From NCBI RefSeq assembly GCF_003265705.1, contig NW_020312867.1:8495470-8559469 (forward strand): a stretch of 64,000 nucleotides of DNA. The letters run 5' to 3'. The number at the start of each line of letters is the position of its first letter. Position 1 is the first letter of the stretch. The notes beneath the pieces are model-generated. The model did not search any database. It saw only the letters and a program-made list of their open reading frames with translations, and was not told the DNA's origin. Below, one piece after another: positions 23,761 through 54,779 of the stretch. This DNA is from Callorhinus ursinus (Eukaryota; Chordata; Mammalia; Carnivora; Otariidae). The position numbers and the translations under genes are program-made.

Positions 23761-24810
23761 TGTATGCTTTTGTTTGGATTGTCACCATCCTCTGCTCTTA
23801 CCTGGCAAATCCCAAGAGCGAATGGACCACAGTAGCTCCTGCCACAACCACTGCTGTGCTTCTGCTCTCAGAGCTCCTCCTCTTTGATCCAAGGGAGGAA
23901 AAGCTTGATGCATCACTTAGTACTTGCTTCAAGGCATGGGTAGGATACAGTTTCAGAATAAAAAGATGGTTTCTTCTGGATTTACCTGCATTGATCTGCT
24001 CTGTCATATACTTACTAATCCCATGTTCAGACCAAAGTATATGAAAACAGTCATTCTCTTGGCAGGGAGTTTTATGGGCTTGTAACTCTGGTCTTATATT
24101 GCTGTGCCCTCTGAATTAGTAATAGAGGTGTGGACATGCTCTTCATTTTATGCAAGCATAACTATCAGATCGCTGTGTAGCATGACTAACACCATCCCTC
24201 CATGTTGAATTCCTGGTGGCTTGTGATGAATTGGGTACCTCACCAAACACTCTTATCTACATCCTCAGTTTCTCTGTTTTCTGTCCAACCCATACACTCA
24301 TATCCCCAGTGGAAGAAATTTGGTACTCTAGGCAGCTGATTCACTTTGTGATGGTAAGTGACACACTAGCTAAGGGGTGACCTGAACCTGTAGATTCTCT
24401 CCTGGCTAGTTACGTTTACAAAATGGATACATGATTTCTCTGACTGCTGCCTTCACAAAATTCTGCATTCATACTCACAAATGAAGTGCTAAGTGGTTTT
24501 TATACAGAAAAACCAGTTTTGTTTTCTACCAGTGCAAGTTTGGGTATATTCTTTTAAAAAAGATGACTGAATATTTCCCATTTAGTCTTAAGGTAAATAG
24601 ATGGTTGCCAAGTTTCTAGTTATATTGGTTTCTGTACTATCTATCTGTTCAGACACAAGCTCCTTTTAAAATGTGCCTAGTCAGAATTTCTTCATATACT
24701 GCAAAAAAAACCCCAACATATTGCGACAGATGGAATACAGAAGTAGATGTGAGAATTCAGCTGTCTTCTATTAAGCCAGGCATTAAAGAGATTTGCAAAA
24801 AAACATAAAA
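23761..24810. other. Intergenic, no gene; unassigned AT-rich DNA
   Basis: Probably further decayed LINE sequence, but no diagnostic block was recognised. The 94-codon frame at 23760-24044 has no recognisable domain. Confidence 0.4.
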
Positions 24811-24829
24811 TAATGACACTCTTTTCTTT

Positions 24830-25014
24830 TTTATTTTTTTAAAGAGTGGCGAGAGAGAGAGCATCGGGGGAGAGACAGAGGGAGAGAGAGAATCGTAAGT
24901 AGGTTCCATGCTCAGTGCTGAGCCTGATACAGGGCTCCATCTCATGACCCTGAGATCATGACCTGAGCTGAAATCAAGAGTCGGACACTTAACTGACGGA
25001 GCCACCCAGGCGCC
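24830..25014 (-). mobile_element. SINEC copy
   Basis: Antisense SINE with 'cggagccacccaggcgccc' end; flanks TAATGACACTCTTTTC and TAATGCTACTCTCTT form an imperfect duplication. Confidence 0.9.
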
Positions 25015-25489
25015 CTAATGCTACTCTCTTAATATGTTTCGTGAGAAAATATATTTGTGGAAAATTTAGCTATCAAAAAAATAATACAAGAAAAACTTTC
25101 TGACTAAAGAACACATTTCCCGATTAAAGTGACCTTCTAAATGCCCAGTACTATAAATGCAAAACCGGAGGAGATGAAGAAAAGAAAAAAAAAGAAGACC
25201 CACACAACGCCATATTATTTCATATTATGAAATTTCATCATACCATGGATAAGCAGAGGATCCTGGAAGATTTCAGAGGAATAAAAGCAATCACGTATAA
25301 AGCAACAAATCAAAATGGCATCACCCTTCTCAACAAAACCAGAAACTAGAAGACAATGCAGCAATGCCTTCATTCTTAGGGAAAACACTTAGCAATCTAC
25401 AATAATATTCTCAACTAAACTATCACTCAGTTGTGAGGGTAGATGAAAGACATTTTTGGATATCACGTGGTAGAGTATTATAGTAATGG

Positions 25490-25830
25490 TCCCCAGTGAA
25501 TCACAGCTCCCTTCTACTATACCCCTTTGGGATGTGACTTCGGCGTTCCTCCCAGGGAGAGGAGTCTATTTCTTCATCCCCTTGAGTCTGGGCTGGCTGA
25601 GTGACTTGTTTTAACCAACAGAACACGGCAGAAATGATACTGTGTGAGTTCCACAGCCAAGGCTTTAAAGAAGCCTTGAAGTATCTCCCCTCATCTTCTA
25701 TGGAACTGACACCAACCTGTGAAGGTGGGGCGCATCTACTGGAGAATGAGGCCACATGAGAAGATAGCTAAAAATGAGGCATCAAGACAAAGCAATCTAA
25801 TGTGAAATTCTTAGAGCAGCTTAATGGTGT
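25490..25830. repeat. MaLR/MLT-like LTR remnant
   Basis: 'ctggctgagtgacttgtttta' and 'accaacagaacacggcagaa' followed by 'gatactgtgtgagttcc' match the internal pattern of a solo MLT1-type LTR. Decayed and non-coding. Confidence 0.5.
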
Positions 25831-26054
25831 CTCCTATTAGATGTCATTTTCTTTAGAATTGTTTATATATTATTGTATGTATTTCTTTTGTATTTTTATA
25901 ATTGTTTATATATTATTATATATTTAGGGTACGAGATTTTTAAATTTTGCAAACATTTTCTCTTCATTATGGCTTATTTTTTGGTTATGCTGTCTTTCCG
26001 CATACAGTTTTGTTTTTTTATGGCCACATCTATTAATCGTTTCTTTTGTCTTTA

Positions 26055-26238
26055 TGTCTTTGGATTTTTTTTTTTTTTTTAAAGAGAGCACAAGCAGGGG
26101 GAGCAGCAGGCAGAGGGAGGGGGAGAAGCAGTCTCTCTGCAGAGCGGGGAGCCCGATGAGGGGCTCGATCCCAGGACCCTGGGATCATGACCTGAGCTAA
26201 AGGCAGATGCTTAACCGACTGAGCCACCCAGGTGCCCC
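26055..26238 (-). mobile_element. SINEC, first of three head-to-tail copies
   Basis: 'gagccacccaggtgcccc' end at 26238; T-rich tail from about 26067. It directly abuts the next copy. Confidence 0.92.
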
Positions 26239-26249
26239 ATCTTTGAGAT

Positions 26250-26440
26250 TTTTAAAAAAGATTTATTTATTTGACGGGGATGGGGTGGGGAAAGGCAGAG
26301 GGAGAGGGAGAGAATCCTCATGCAGACTCCCCACTGAGCATGGAGCCTGATACAGGACTCGATCCCAGGACCCCGAGACCATACCTAAGCTGAAATCAAA
26401 GAGTCTGACGCTTAACATACAGAGCCACACAGGTGCCCCC
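26250..26440 (-). mobile_element. SINEC, second of three head-to-tail copies
   Basis: 'aaaaaagatttatttatttga' tail to 'agagccacacaggtgcccc' end, same orientation as its neighbours. More diverged. Confidence 0.92.
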
Positions 26441-26454
26441 TTCTTTTCTTTTCT

Positions 26455-26646
26455 TTCAAGATTTATTTAGTTTAGAGAGACAGAGGGTAAGAGAGAGTGG
26501 GAGGAGGGGCAGAGGGAGAGACTCTGAGCAGACTCCCCACTGAGCACAGACCCTGACACAGGGTTCGATCCCACAACCCATGAGACCATGACCTAAGCCA
26601 AAACTAAGAGTCAGATGCTTAACCAACTGAGCCACCCGGGCGCCTC
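26455..26646 (-). mobile_element. SINEC, third of three head-to-tail copies
   Basis: 'aagatttatttagtttagaga' tail to 'gagccacccgggcgcctc' end. The three copies fill about 600 bp almost without a gap. Confidence 0.92.
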
Positions 26647-26974
26647 TTTATTTTGTTTCTTAATCCTCACCACCACCATCAAACCAGTATAAGCTATTGG
26701 TGCAAAATGACGGTCACTGTCAAAGAGAGAACTTAGAGTTTTAGATAGTTGTTTCTAAGGAGTGGTCTGGAGTTAAGAAAGCCAGGCAAGGAGCTGCCGC
26801 TTTTCTACTGACTTTTCCCTCACAGTCCAGGCTAAAAGTTACATTGATAAAGTGTACCCTGAATCTACTTACTATCCTCGCTTCTACCAGTCTGGTCAAG
26901 GCCTCTATCATCTCTGGCCTAAATGACCCCAACAGCTGGCTCACTGGTGTCCTGCTTCCACGCTGGCCCCCATT

Positions 26975-27350
26975 TCAGTTATCCATTGCTAGGAAATAAA
27001 CCACCTAAAGACCAATTTATTAAATCTCATAATTCTTTGGTTTTCCTGAGCTGAGGGAGGTGGTTCCTCTATTCATGTGATGTTGCTGGGGCTGTGGGCA
27101 TTTGTGGGCAGAATGTCCAAGTGCCCCTCTCATCTTTGCTGAGTCCTCAGCTGGGACTCTGGGCTGTGGGTTTCAATTCTCTTCCATGTGGCCTCTCTGT
27201 GTAGCTTGGACCCAAGGGCTTGTGTCCCAAGAGGGAGGGAATTCTCTTAAGGCCTGAGCTTGGAAATCCCAGAACATTCCTTCTACTATCTTCTACAGGT
27301 CAAAGCAGCCATAAGGCCAGCCCAGACTTAAGGGGAGTGGAGGAATCACT
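26975..27350. repeat. Old interspersed repeat, family not assigned
   Basis: 'cagttatccattgctaggaaataaaccacc' start (in part), 'catgtggcctctctgtgtag' and 'aagtgcccctctcat' are the order of a known old dispersed mammalian repeat that begins 'tcagttgtctattgctgcgt'. I cannot name the family from sight. Confidence 0.5.
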
Positions 27351-27416
27351 GGGGGCCATCTTTGGATGGCCATGATCTCCTTCAGTCTATTTTCCACTTT
27401 CCAGAGACATCTTTTA

Positions 27417-27625
27417 TTTTTTTTAAAGATTTATTTGAGAGAGGGAGAATGAGAGAGAGTGTGCGTGTGTGTTTGAAAGGGGAGGGACAGAGAGAGAGAA
27501 TCTTAAGCAGACTCTTCTCAGAGCAGGGAGCCCGACACAGGGCTTGATCCCATGACCCATGAGATCAGGACCTAAGCCAAAACCACAAGTCAGAAACCCA
27601 ACCAAATGAGCCATCCAGGAGCCCC
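27417..27625 (-). mobile_element. SINEC copy with 17-bp duplication
   Basis: Antisense SINE. Perfect duplication TCCAGAGACATCTTTTA at 27400-27416 and 27626-27642. Confidence 0.95.
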
Positions 27626-27649
27626 TCCAGAGACATCTTTTAAAAACAA

Positions 27650-28070
27650 ATAGACATCACTCTCTGCTGAAATCCACCAATGATATGATCATGCTCACGG
27701 TACTGTCACATTTAATGCCCTGCCTTACCTGGCTCCTGCCCAATCCTGTACTTCATACTTCTGCTCTCCCTATATTGGTCCTTACCATCTTCCCAGCACC
27801 CTTAACTCACCACCCTGAACCTTTGTACTTCCTGTTCCATCAACCTGGAACAGTTTTCCCCCCAAGCCGCACTTGGCTACTTCACCTCATACTTTGGATA
27901 CCTGACATTATTTATTTATTCACGTTTTGGGTCTCCACTAGAATTTAAGGTCCTTGCCGGTAGTGCCTTTCTTGGTCCTATCCTGTTATTTACTCCTGAC
28001 ACCTAGAAAAGCATTAATCACGGGGCTGGCATACCACAAATATACCCTGTGGTTAACTGAATTTATTTCC
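27650..28070 (+). repeat. L2 LINE 3' end
   Basis: 'ttgtacttcctgttccatca', 'ctccactagaatttaaggtcc' and the ordered 'gacacctagaaaagcattaa' follow the L2 3'-end consensus. Confidence 0.75.
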
Positions 28071-30240
28071 CTACATCTTGGGCAGGTACTGCCTTCAGAA
28101 ATGTATGCATTAATTTTAAAATAGGTGAACTACAGCGGTAATTAGCACACGGATCCAATCGTGTACCCATGCTACATACCCACTGGCAAATATTTCTACC
28201 TTCCTAATAAAGCTGACAGCTGCTTTCCTGGGTGCCTTGCGGGAGAGCTGCTGCAGCAAGCCCAGCCTCTGATGGGTCGGTCTTCAATCTGTCCCGTGCA
28301 CGCACGGGACTCAGGGAACTCAGAGGAACTCATCAGGCCACACTCTGGGCAGAAGCCAGGGGAGTGCTGCCCTCGGCATTTTCATTTTAATCCATTTTGG
28401 TGTCAGCTGTCCCTCATTAACTCACTGAATTTAATTAGAGGGTTGAATGAGAACCCCTAAACTATGGCATCTAAGAGACCACTGTAGTCCAACACTGTCA
28501 ATCAAAGTGAACCCACATACATCCAGGAAGCTGGCTCGCGTTAAGGGCAGTATGTTTACAGACACGCATCCCACGGGTCAAAGAGAAATCTAGGTCCAAA
28601 ACAATATTAACAAAGCTTGTTTATTCATAAACTTGCAGCAAGAGAACCCTTCTGCCACCATCCTTGTTTCAGCAGGGGTTCAAAGGTGTCAGGGAGTATA
28701 TTTCACCGAGTCAAAAGGAAATGCTGTTTCAGTGAAAACCATTCTACAAGGGTAGGATCAGTGGTGTGAGGGAGACTCACGGGTGTTCCAATACATTTGG
28801 CCATCCTTGGTTAGCTGCAAGGGGGCAAGTAAGCAGTTTGGGGACATTTCGAAAGAGGAAAGGGCGGAGAGTTTTCTGTGGCCAGCCATTTCCTGGAGCA
28901 AGCAGGGGTCGACAGGATATTTACTTGTAGTCAAACTGTCATCATGGTTATTGGGGGTGGGGGGTGGCTGCTTTCCTGTAGGAAGTTTCTCATATGATCA
29001 CTCAATTTAAAATAATTATAATTTTAGAGTTGAATTTTGACCCACCACCCATGGTCCCCACCCCGAGTCCATTCAATGAATGGAAAACCTCAGAAACAGG
29101 GTAATTCGGTGTTTGAGCCTTAGTTAAAAATGGTCAGAAGCAGAATCAGTTTTCCTGAATCCTAGGACTGTGAATATAACCACCATGCTTCTCAAAAATA
29201 AAACAAGAAGGAAAACAATGAAAATAGTCCGTAGAAACATAAACCAGTTCTAGCCACGCCTAAGGATACCCCTGCTTCTTTAACAGACCCCTGACCCTGT
29301 CTGTTATGGGGCTTGGGGCTCTGGGCTTCAGAGGAGCCTAAGCCCCTCCCCAGTACTGGGAAGAGAGTCCTCAACTGGTCTAGTCTCCACAGATTTCATT
29401 CTTGCTAGTGAACATAAGGGAAAAGTGGGTTGGGTGGGTGGGCGGGTGGGAGAGGGGAGGGCATCTGGAAAAGCAAGTTTGAGGGTGTTTTTTCAAGAGC
29501 CCATAGAAGTGGTATTTTCTGCAGTGGGACATGGGTGGGGTTTGTTTTCCGTGTGTGGGGAAAAGGTTCATACAACTTGGCAATGTAAATTGAAAGGCAA
29601 AATCTCTTTTGACCCTACAATCCCCCTTCTAGTATGTTTTCCTACAGAATCAATGTATTTAGGAAAGAAAAAAATTAACACATGCAAAGACGTATTGGCT
29701 TTTTGTTCTAATAAAAGCAAAGAATTGGAAATCCCCAACAACAGGGCATCAGGAAACACTGTGAAAGACTTTGAAACAGGTCCCCCCCAACCCGCCCACA
29801 CTTGAGTGTTTTATCTATAGCCCACATACTCTTTAAGCTACTTTATAATGATGTAGATTGAAGGAAACAGATCACGCCAGTGATTCTTGTCCATACATAT
29901 GCGAACTGCACCCTGTAAAGTCCTAAGTGTAACTGATTATTACTCTGCAGATATTGGCCAATTCTGCCAGTTGTATATCCTACTAAGCAAATTTTTCAGC
30001 ATTCCTACTGGGCTAATTATATTTTTATTCCTTGGATTCTCCTTTGAACCAATTAAAATACCTTACTTGTTCTCTCATTAATGAACAAGTTAAATAAAAT
30101 CCTTAACGTGTTCATTTTGTATTTGAGTCATGACTTTACTTTCTAAAAACAAAAATTATCCTTTAGCAAGGTGGTTAATTTAGTACATTCATTTGATCTT
30201 ACCTACAGCCCTCTTCAAAATAGTTATAAAGAACATATAG
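28071..30240. other. Intergenic, no gene; one decayed L1 block
   Basis: Mostly unassigned. About 29580-29880 resembles an old L1 3' end ('cccccttctagtatgttttcc', 'agaattggaaatcccc'). A perfect 9-bp inverted repeat lies at 28291-28310. No exon was recognised. Confidence 0.45.
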
Positions 30241-30242
30241 CA

Positions 30243-30440
30243 GGGCGCCTGGGTGGTGCAGTTGGTTAAGTGTTGGATTCTTCGTTTTGGCTCAGGTTGT
30301 GATCTCAGGGTTGTGGGATCAAGCCCTGCCCTGAGCCCCGCGCTCAGTGTGGAATCTGCTAGAGATTCTCTCTCCCTCTCCCTCTGCCCCTCCTGCTTGT
30401 GCTCTCTCTAGAATAAATAAATAAATCTTAAAACAAATAA
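30243..30440 (+). mobile_element. SINEC copy
   Basis: 'gggcgcctgggtggtgcagttg' head (in part), CT-rich middle, AATAAATAAATC tail; diverged. Confidence 0.92.
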
Positions 30441-30473
30441 ACAAAAAACTGTTACATGTTAAAACTAAGAGAG

Positions 30474-30568
30474 GGGCACCTGGCTGGCTGAGCAGGTACA
30501 GCATGCAACTCTTGATCTCATGGTTGTGAGTTAGAGGCCCATGATGGATGTAAAGATTAACTAAAAAT
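30474..30568 (+). mobile_element. Short SINEC variant, left arm of an inverted pair
   Basis: 'ggggcacctggctggctgag' head, 'caactcttgatctcatggttg' core, 'gtaaagattaactaaaaatc' tail. The next SINE is inserted into this tail in the opposite orientation. Confidence 0.9.
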
Positions 30569-30569
30569 C

Positions 30570-30771
30570 TTTTTTAAGATTTTATTTATTTGAGTGACAG
30601 AGAGGGAGCATGAACGAGCAGGGGGAGGGGCAGAGGGAGAGGGAGAATCTTAAGCATGCTCCAAGCTGAGCACAGAGCCCAATGTGGGGCTCAATCCCAG
30701 GGTCCTAAGATCATGACCTGAGCTGAAATCAAGAGTCAGATGCTTAACCAATTGAGCCACCCAGATGTCCC
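30570..30771 (-). mobile_element. SINEC, right arm of an inverted pair
   Basis: Antisense SINE with end 'gagccacccagatgtccc'. Duplication CTAAAAATCTT and CTTAAAAATCTT on both sides; the downstream A-run at 30778-30797 continues the older SINE's tail. Confidence 0.92.
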
Positions 30772-30817
30772 TTAAAAATCTTAAAAAAAAAAAAAAAGTT
30801 AAAGAGAAACAAAGGCT

Positions 30818-31240
30818 CCATATTAGTTTCCTCTTGTTGCTGTAACAAATTACCACAAAGTTAGTGGCTTAAAAATGATACCCATTTATCATCGTAGTTC
30901 TGGAGATTGATTAGAAGTCCAAAATGGGTCTCATCGGGCTAAAACCAAAGTGTTAGCCAGGCTGGTTCCTTCCAGAGGCCCCAGGGGAGAAAAGTTTCCT
31001 TGTGTTTGCAGCTTTGTGAGGCCACCACAGTTCTTGGCTTCTAGTCTCTTCTTCCATTCTCAAAGCCAGCAAGCAAGGCATCTTCAGATGTTTTTCCTCG
31101 GACTCCTAAGGACTCTTGTTGATTATACTGGACCCACCCACACAAACCACGATAATCACCCTACCTCAGGGTTCATAGCATAATCACATCTGCAAAGTCC
31201 CTTTCCCCTTGTAACTAGTCACAGTCCTGCCTCACTTTAA
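30818..31240. repeat. Old interspersed repeat, family not assigned
   Basis: 'tattagtttcctcttgttgc' 'tgtaacaaattaccacaaag' opening, 'gtccaaaatgggtctcatcg', 'tttgtgaggccaccacagtt' and 'aaccacgataatcaccctac': a common old mammalian repeat with this order. Family name not recalled with certainty. Confidence 0.6.
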
Positions 31241-31419
31241 GTTCGGTGTGAACTAACAGCATCCCTGTGTTTCTGAGTGAAGGTATCATTATACCGAGTG
31301 CTGAATGCAAGAGCACCTAGTACAGGATCTCATTTAAATTTAATTCAGAAGTAACAGGCAATATTAGAGTAGGAAAATAAAACAAATGTTGCTTCTGGGG
31401 GTAGAGTGGGGACTGAGAA

Positions 31420-31712
31420 AGGGCATAAAGGAATTTTCTGAGATGGTGGTCATAGTCTGTTATCTTGACAGTGTTGTAGGGTACAAAGGTATAAACAAAT
31501 ACGAAATTCTAGTATGTATTTAGAGGGAATTGTAGTGATGTCTGCCATTCTGAAATGTGATATAATAGGATGGATTAATAGAGGGATGGATAAATATGTG
31601 ATAAATAGGTACAGTAACATGTTTATGGTAGAATCTAGGTGGTGGGTATACAAGTGTTCACTATAAAAATCTTTCAATCGTTGTTTGACAATTTTTATAA
31701 GGGAATTTTGCA
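31420..31712 (+). repeat. Old L1 (L1M-type) 3' end
   Basis: 'tagaatctaggtggtgggta' and 'caagtgttcactataaaaat' close the 3'UTR of old L1 in forward orientation; decayed. Confidence 0.6.
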
Positions 31713-32339
31713 AAAAAACAAGTCATGACCCTGAAATATCGCTCCAGTGACTTAAATTAATAAAGGGATGGACTGTGTTTCGACAGGTGCGGGAGTATCA
31801 CTGATGGTCTCCATCACAAGGGAGGAGGGGAGTATTACTAGCACACACAGGGTGGCGGCCAGAGAAGCTACTGGAACCAACTAGCCTGACCACATGACAA
31901 AGAATTTCTACACCGATGTCACCAAGGAATGCTGATTTAAAACCCCAATCTTCCCTTCGTAACCTTCCATCAATTTGCTGCCGCACATCTCCAGCTGAGC
32001 GGTGGATCATTTCTTGAGAGCCAGTTGCATTTCCCACTTCTTGGTAACTCCGGAGAACCCAGCAGAACGCTCTACCCAGAATACATATTTAAAGAAACAT
32101 CTGATGATGGGGTGGCGGGGGGGGCAGGGGGGCTCCTTGACAGTTCTTCCACCAGTGAAGATGCAAACCTACAACCCCCCCACCCCCCAGAGGGGCCAAC
32201 AGGGAAGGATGTTCCTGCTACAGTTCTTTTGCCAAGCCACAATCCCCAACACGACATCCCCACCGGCAGGGCCCCTACCCCACCCCCTTGTACCAAATGG
32301 CCCAGGAGGCACCGGAAAGTAATCACCATCACACGGAGC
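31713..32339. other. Downstream flank of FKBP1A, no gene recognised
   Basis: Transcription past the polyA site is expected here. A G-run (ggggggggcaggggggct-like near 32117) and C-runs lie opposite each other near 32117-32190. No exon recognised. Confidence 0.5.
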
Positions 32340-33437
32340 TGAGAAAAGCCAGCATAAAGCACTTTTATTGCAATAATAAAACTTGAAACTCATACGTAGT
32401 GCGGGGAAGTGGGGGCGGGGGGTAGGCAGCAAAAATTTCTCTCACCAAATCACTACACAGGACAGCAAAGGGGTGAGAGGGGGAGGAGAAAAAGCCAGGA
32501 AACTCTGATAAGAGCAGGGGGAGCCGAACATCAAAAACCAGGAGATGCTGAAGCTGTGATGACCAGCATCATTTTCTCAAGACAACACTCAAGGGTTTGT
32601 CATGATGGCTGGGCTTTCATCGGGTGTTAAGTGTCTACAAACAGCACCTTCAATTTAAACTTTCGATTAAAATTCTTAAAATTTGGGAAGTGGAGCTTGG
32701 CTAGCTATGTGATTACAAAAGTCCTGAATATCCGTTAGAAAAACCACAGGATGGGAAAAAAAAAAAAAAGCCAGGCCGCGAAGAAGGCTTCAGAGGTCCC
32801 TGTTGGCCTGGGGACAGATACCTGTAGTGTCCAACATCGCAGTGAGAGCATCTGCTTTCAAAAGGCAGAGGGTTTAAGGGGAGGCTGGGGCGGGGCAGTG
32901 CAGGCAAAGGCTCTCCCCCCTCCCCGCTTCAGTTTTAGGTAGGGCTTTTAATTCAACCCAAGGACATCTCTCAACTGGGAGAGTAATTCGGCCCTCGACA
33001 GCGCCTCAAATCTGCTATGGCTTTGCAGCGCAGCAGCAAGAATGTTTTATATATAATAGATAAAAATTTCATCCAAAAAAAAATAAAATAAAGATTCTTG
33101 CATCCCACCCCCCCCCACACCAAATCCTATTCTAAAGTTAACCCATTACTTGTGCTGTTAATACTTGACTAATACTTAAGTGGAAACCTAGATCCAAAAG
33201 GCTGAAACTGAACCTTCACCCCAAAACAAAAACGAAATAAAATGAGTAACTTGAGGTTTATGGCATATAGTTTAGGTCAACACACATACGAGGAGAAAGG
33301 GAAAGAGCAAAGCCGGGTGACAGAACACATTCAGTCGGGGTCGATGTTTATACAAAGAGTGTAGTGGAACATCAGGAATAGCTCCGTACGGATTCGCGTG
33401 TGTGTGTCTGGAGGCGCCACATCCCTCCACGGCACAT
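32340..33437 (-). other. FKBP1A: FKBP1A terminal exon 5, entirely 3'UTR
   Basis: The acceptor CCCAACAG ends at 33438 and the exon begins ATGTGCCGTGG, co-linear with the human FKBP1A 3'UTR as I remember it. About 1.1 kb runs to the polyA signal. Conserved-looking blocks include the A/T-rich stretch near 33045-33095 and the block near 32990-33045 just upstream of it. The region has no SINE and no long ORF, as expected for a maintained UTR. The exact 3' end is inferred. Confidence 0.9.
32364..32369 (-). terminator. FKBP1A: FKBP1A polyadenylation signal AATAAA
   Basis: Minus-strand GCAATAAAAGTGC. Cleavage is expected 10-30 nt downstream, about 32340-32352. The same terminal block, with AATAAAAGTGCTTTATGC, ends the human transcript as I recall it. 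A second A/T-rich AATAAT-like motif lies just upstream at 32371-32380. Confidence 0.88.
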
Positions 33438-33719
33438 CTGTTGGGAACAGAAAATCTGTCAGTTCCAGCAACATGGTGCTCTGTGTGTGCGGTGGGGAGA
33501 CACGGGCTGTCTGCCATATCAAGTCCCTTCCCCAGGAGCTGCAAGGTCTCACCTGGAACCAGCCACTTCTGCTCCAGCTGGGGAGAGCCTGCTGGGCTTG
33601 GGCTGGCTTCCCAGGTGAGCAGTCTCCTTCCTGCCTAAATTGGTAGTGTTTTTTTTTTAAAAATAAGGTGACATCTACCTTGCTGAGGAGAGCCAGGACA
33701 GTTCCCCATTATCACTGGG

Positions 33720-33890
33720 TCTCCCAACTTGGCTGCACATAGGAATCACTTGGGGGCTTTAAAAACTTGTCATGCTTGGCTCCCACTCCCAGTAATTGTG
33801 GTTAACTGGTCCAAGGTGTGGTCTGGGCATCAGAAGAGTCTTCTAATAGGCTTCCTATGTGACTTTCATGTGTGCAGCACTAAGTTGGTA
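33720..33890 (+). repeat. MER5-like DNA transposon remnant
   Basis: 'cacataggaatcacttgggg', 'cttggctcccactcccagta' and 'tctgggcatcagaagagtc' follow the MER5A consensus order ('gcatcagaatcacctggag...'). Confidence 0.6.
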
Positions 33891-34644
33891 CATCCCTCAG
33901 GTTGAAGAGATTTAGGAAGTGTCTGTGGTCTTGATTCATTTACTCAAACCTACAACTTCCTAGGTGTGCCCTTGGGCTTTCCTTTAAGACCTGTGCAAGA
34001 GCTCAGAGATGTTCTTTGGTGGCGTGGGGGGCGGCTTAGGCCAGGGTGACTCGTAGCCCTCTCTCCCCTTCATCCTACCAGATTTACAGAATGCCTGTAC
34101 CCAAATCAGTGTAATTCCAAGGCTCCCTTCAAATACTTTTATGTCCAGAGGGTTCAGCTCTCAAAGAACAGGAAAGAGGGTTTGGACCAAGTGTAGACCT
34201 TTGGGCAGACAGAGGCTCTGTAAAATGTTATGAGTTCCTTCCTGGTGAGAATGACAAGTAGAGAAGCGAGGGTCACCAAACCTGACCCAGGTATGTAGGG
34301 CTCAAACCACACAGAGAGCAAATAGCTAAGAATTTAAAAAGCCCTTGTACTTAAAGAAGTCCGCAACAGGACAAGGTTAGACCGTAAGAGACAGGCTGGC
34401 AGCCACCTGTGACAGCTTTTGAACAAAAGCATTCTCACCCAGCTCCTGGCTGTGGTCCTCTGGTTCCAGGGCCAGGAGGGGGGCAAACCTAGAGCTCTGG
34501 GGCCAAGTGGAAAGAATGGCAGCATTCATGTGTTTTATGATTCTTACCCACATGAAAAGTTATGAGCCATTAAGACACTGAGTTTGGTTTCCTAGAGACG
34601 AGGGTAAATGGAAGGAAAACAAGTCCAGGAAGGGGAAGCAGGAG

Positions 34645-34745
34645 AGGGGTTCCGGTCCTAGTCTGCCACTGCCTGGAAGTGACCTTGAGTAAAGTCTTTC
34701 TCTCTGGACCTCAGTTCCTTCACCTGTTACACAGGAAGGCTGATC
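34645..34745 (+). repeat. MIR fragment in FKBP1A intron 4
   Basis: 'agtgaccttgagtaaagtct' and 'cctcagttccttcacctgtt' are the forward MIR core. Confidence 0.75.
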
Positions 34746-35358
34746 AACTCCTCAGATCCCTTCTTAGGACTGAGAGCCCCTCTGTGCTTCACCAGCACCC
34801 CTTGGCCTCACCTTTCCAGCCACAGAAAGTAAGCGGGCCTGTGTGCTCCGCCTGGCCCCGAGGCAGCTGGCCCAGGGGGACAGTGCCCCTCTCACACCCC
34901 CTCACAGGCAGTGGCCTCGCTCTACATGGCGAGGGGGCTGCACACACTAGGACGCAGTAAGCAGTCCTCAACAGTCTTCCTTCTAAAGAACTAAAAGGCT
35001 GGCATTATAAATTTGGCCACATTTCTGGTTCCCAACTCAGTTTTAGTTTCTAAGTTGAATAGAAAAACATCCTTCATTTAAACAGCTACTATCAGCTGCC
35101 CCATCCCAATGAGTTTGCTGGAGAGCATATGGCACAGGGTGACAAACTTTTGCATTCAAGGTTGTATACTAATAACTAAAACTGAAGTGCTACCCAACAG
35201 AGCAAGAATGTAGGGGGAAAAAAAAAACCCATGGCATTTTTGGTTCCGCTACCCACCAAGCACTGAGTGTAACACGGGAGGTACAAAGGTAGGAAAAGAC
35301 CCTTCGGCACTCACGTCCTTACCCAAGAACGGGGAGCTCAGGGAGGAGGCCATTCCTG

Positions 35359-54637
<19,279 letters not shown>

Positions 54638-54640
54638 GAC

Positions 54641-54661
54641 GGCGGCGGCGGCGGCGGCGGC
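54641..54661 (-). repeat. (CCG)7 trinucleotide tract in the FKBP1A 5'UTR
   Basis: Seven uninterrupted GGC units on the plus strand (CCG/GCC on the transcript), separated from the ATG by only three bases. Such tracts vary in length and can form stable RNA structure; any effect on translation is inference. Confidence 0.9.
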
Positions 54662-54779
54662 GGGGGACGCTGGGCGCGCGGGCGGGCGGGCGGCGCGGCG
54701 GGCGGCGTGGACCGACAGCGGACCTGGCGGCGATTCCCCGGCTCTGCCTCGGCTCTGCCTCGGCCCTCGGCGCCTCGCC

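Larger units (their letters stand above)
33438..35322 (-). other. FKBP1A intron 4 (3'UTR intron)
   Basis: 1,885 bp between the stop-containing exon and the terminal UTR exon. It contains a MER5-like remnant (about 33720-33890) and a forward MIR (about 34645-34745). No SINEC or young L1 was seen. Confidence 0.85.

Noticed and set aside
26055..26646. Regularly spaced repeats that could look like a CRISPR array
   Set aside because: They are three complete carnivore SINEs of about 190 bp with no short direct repeats or spacers, in a mammalian genome.
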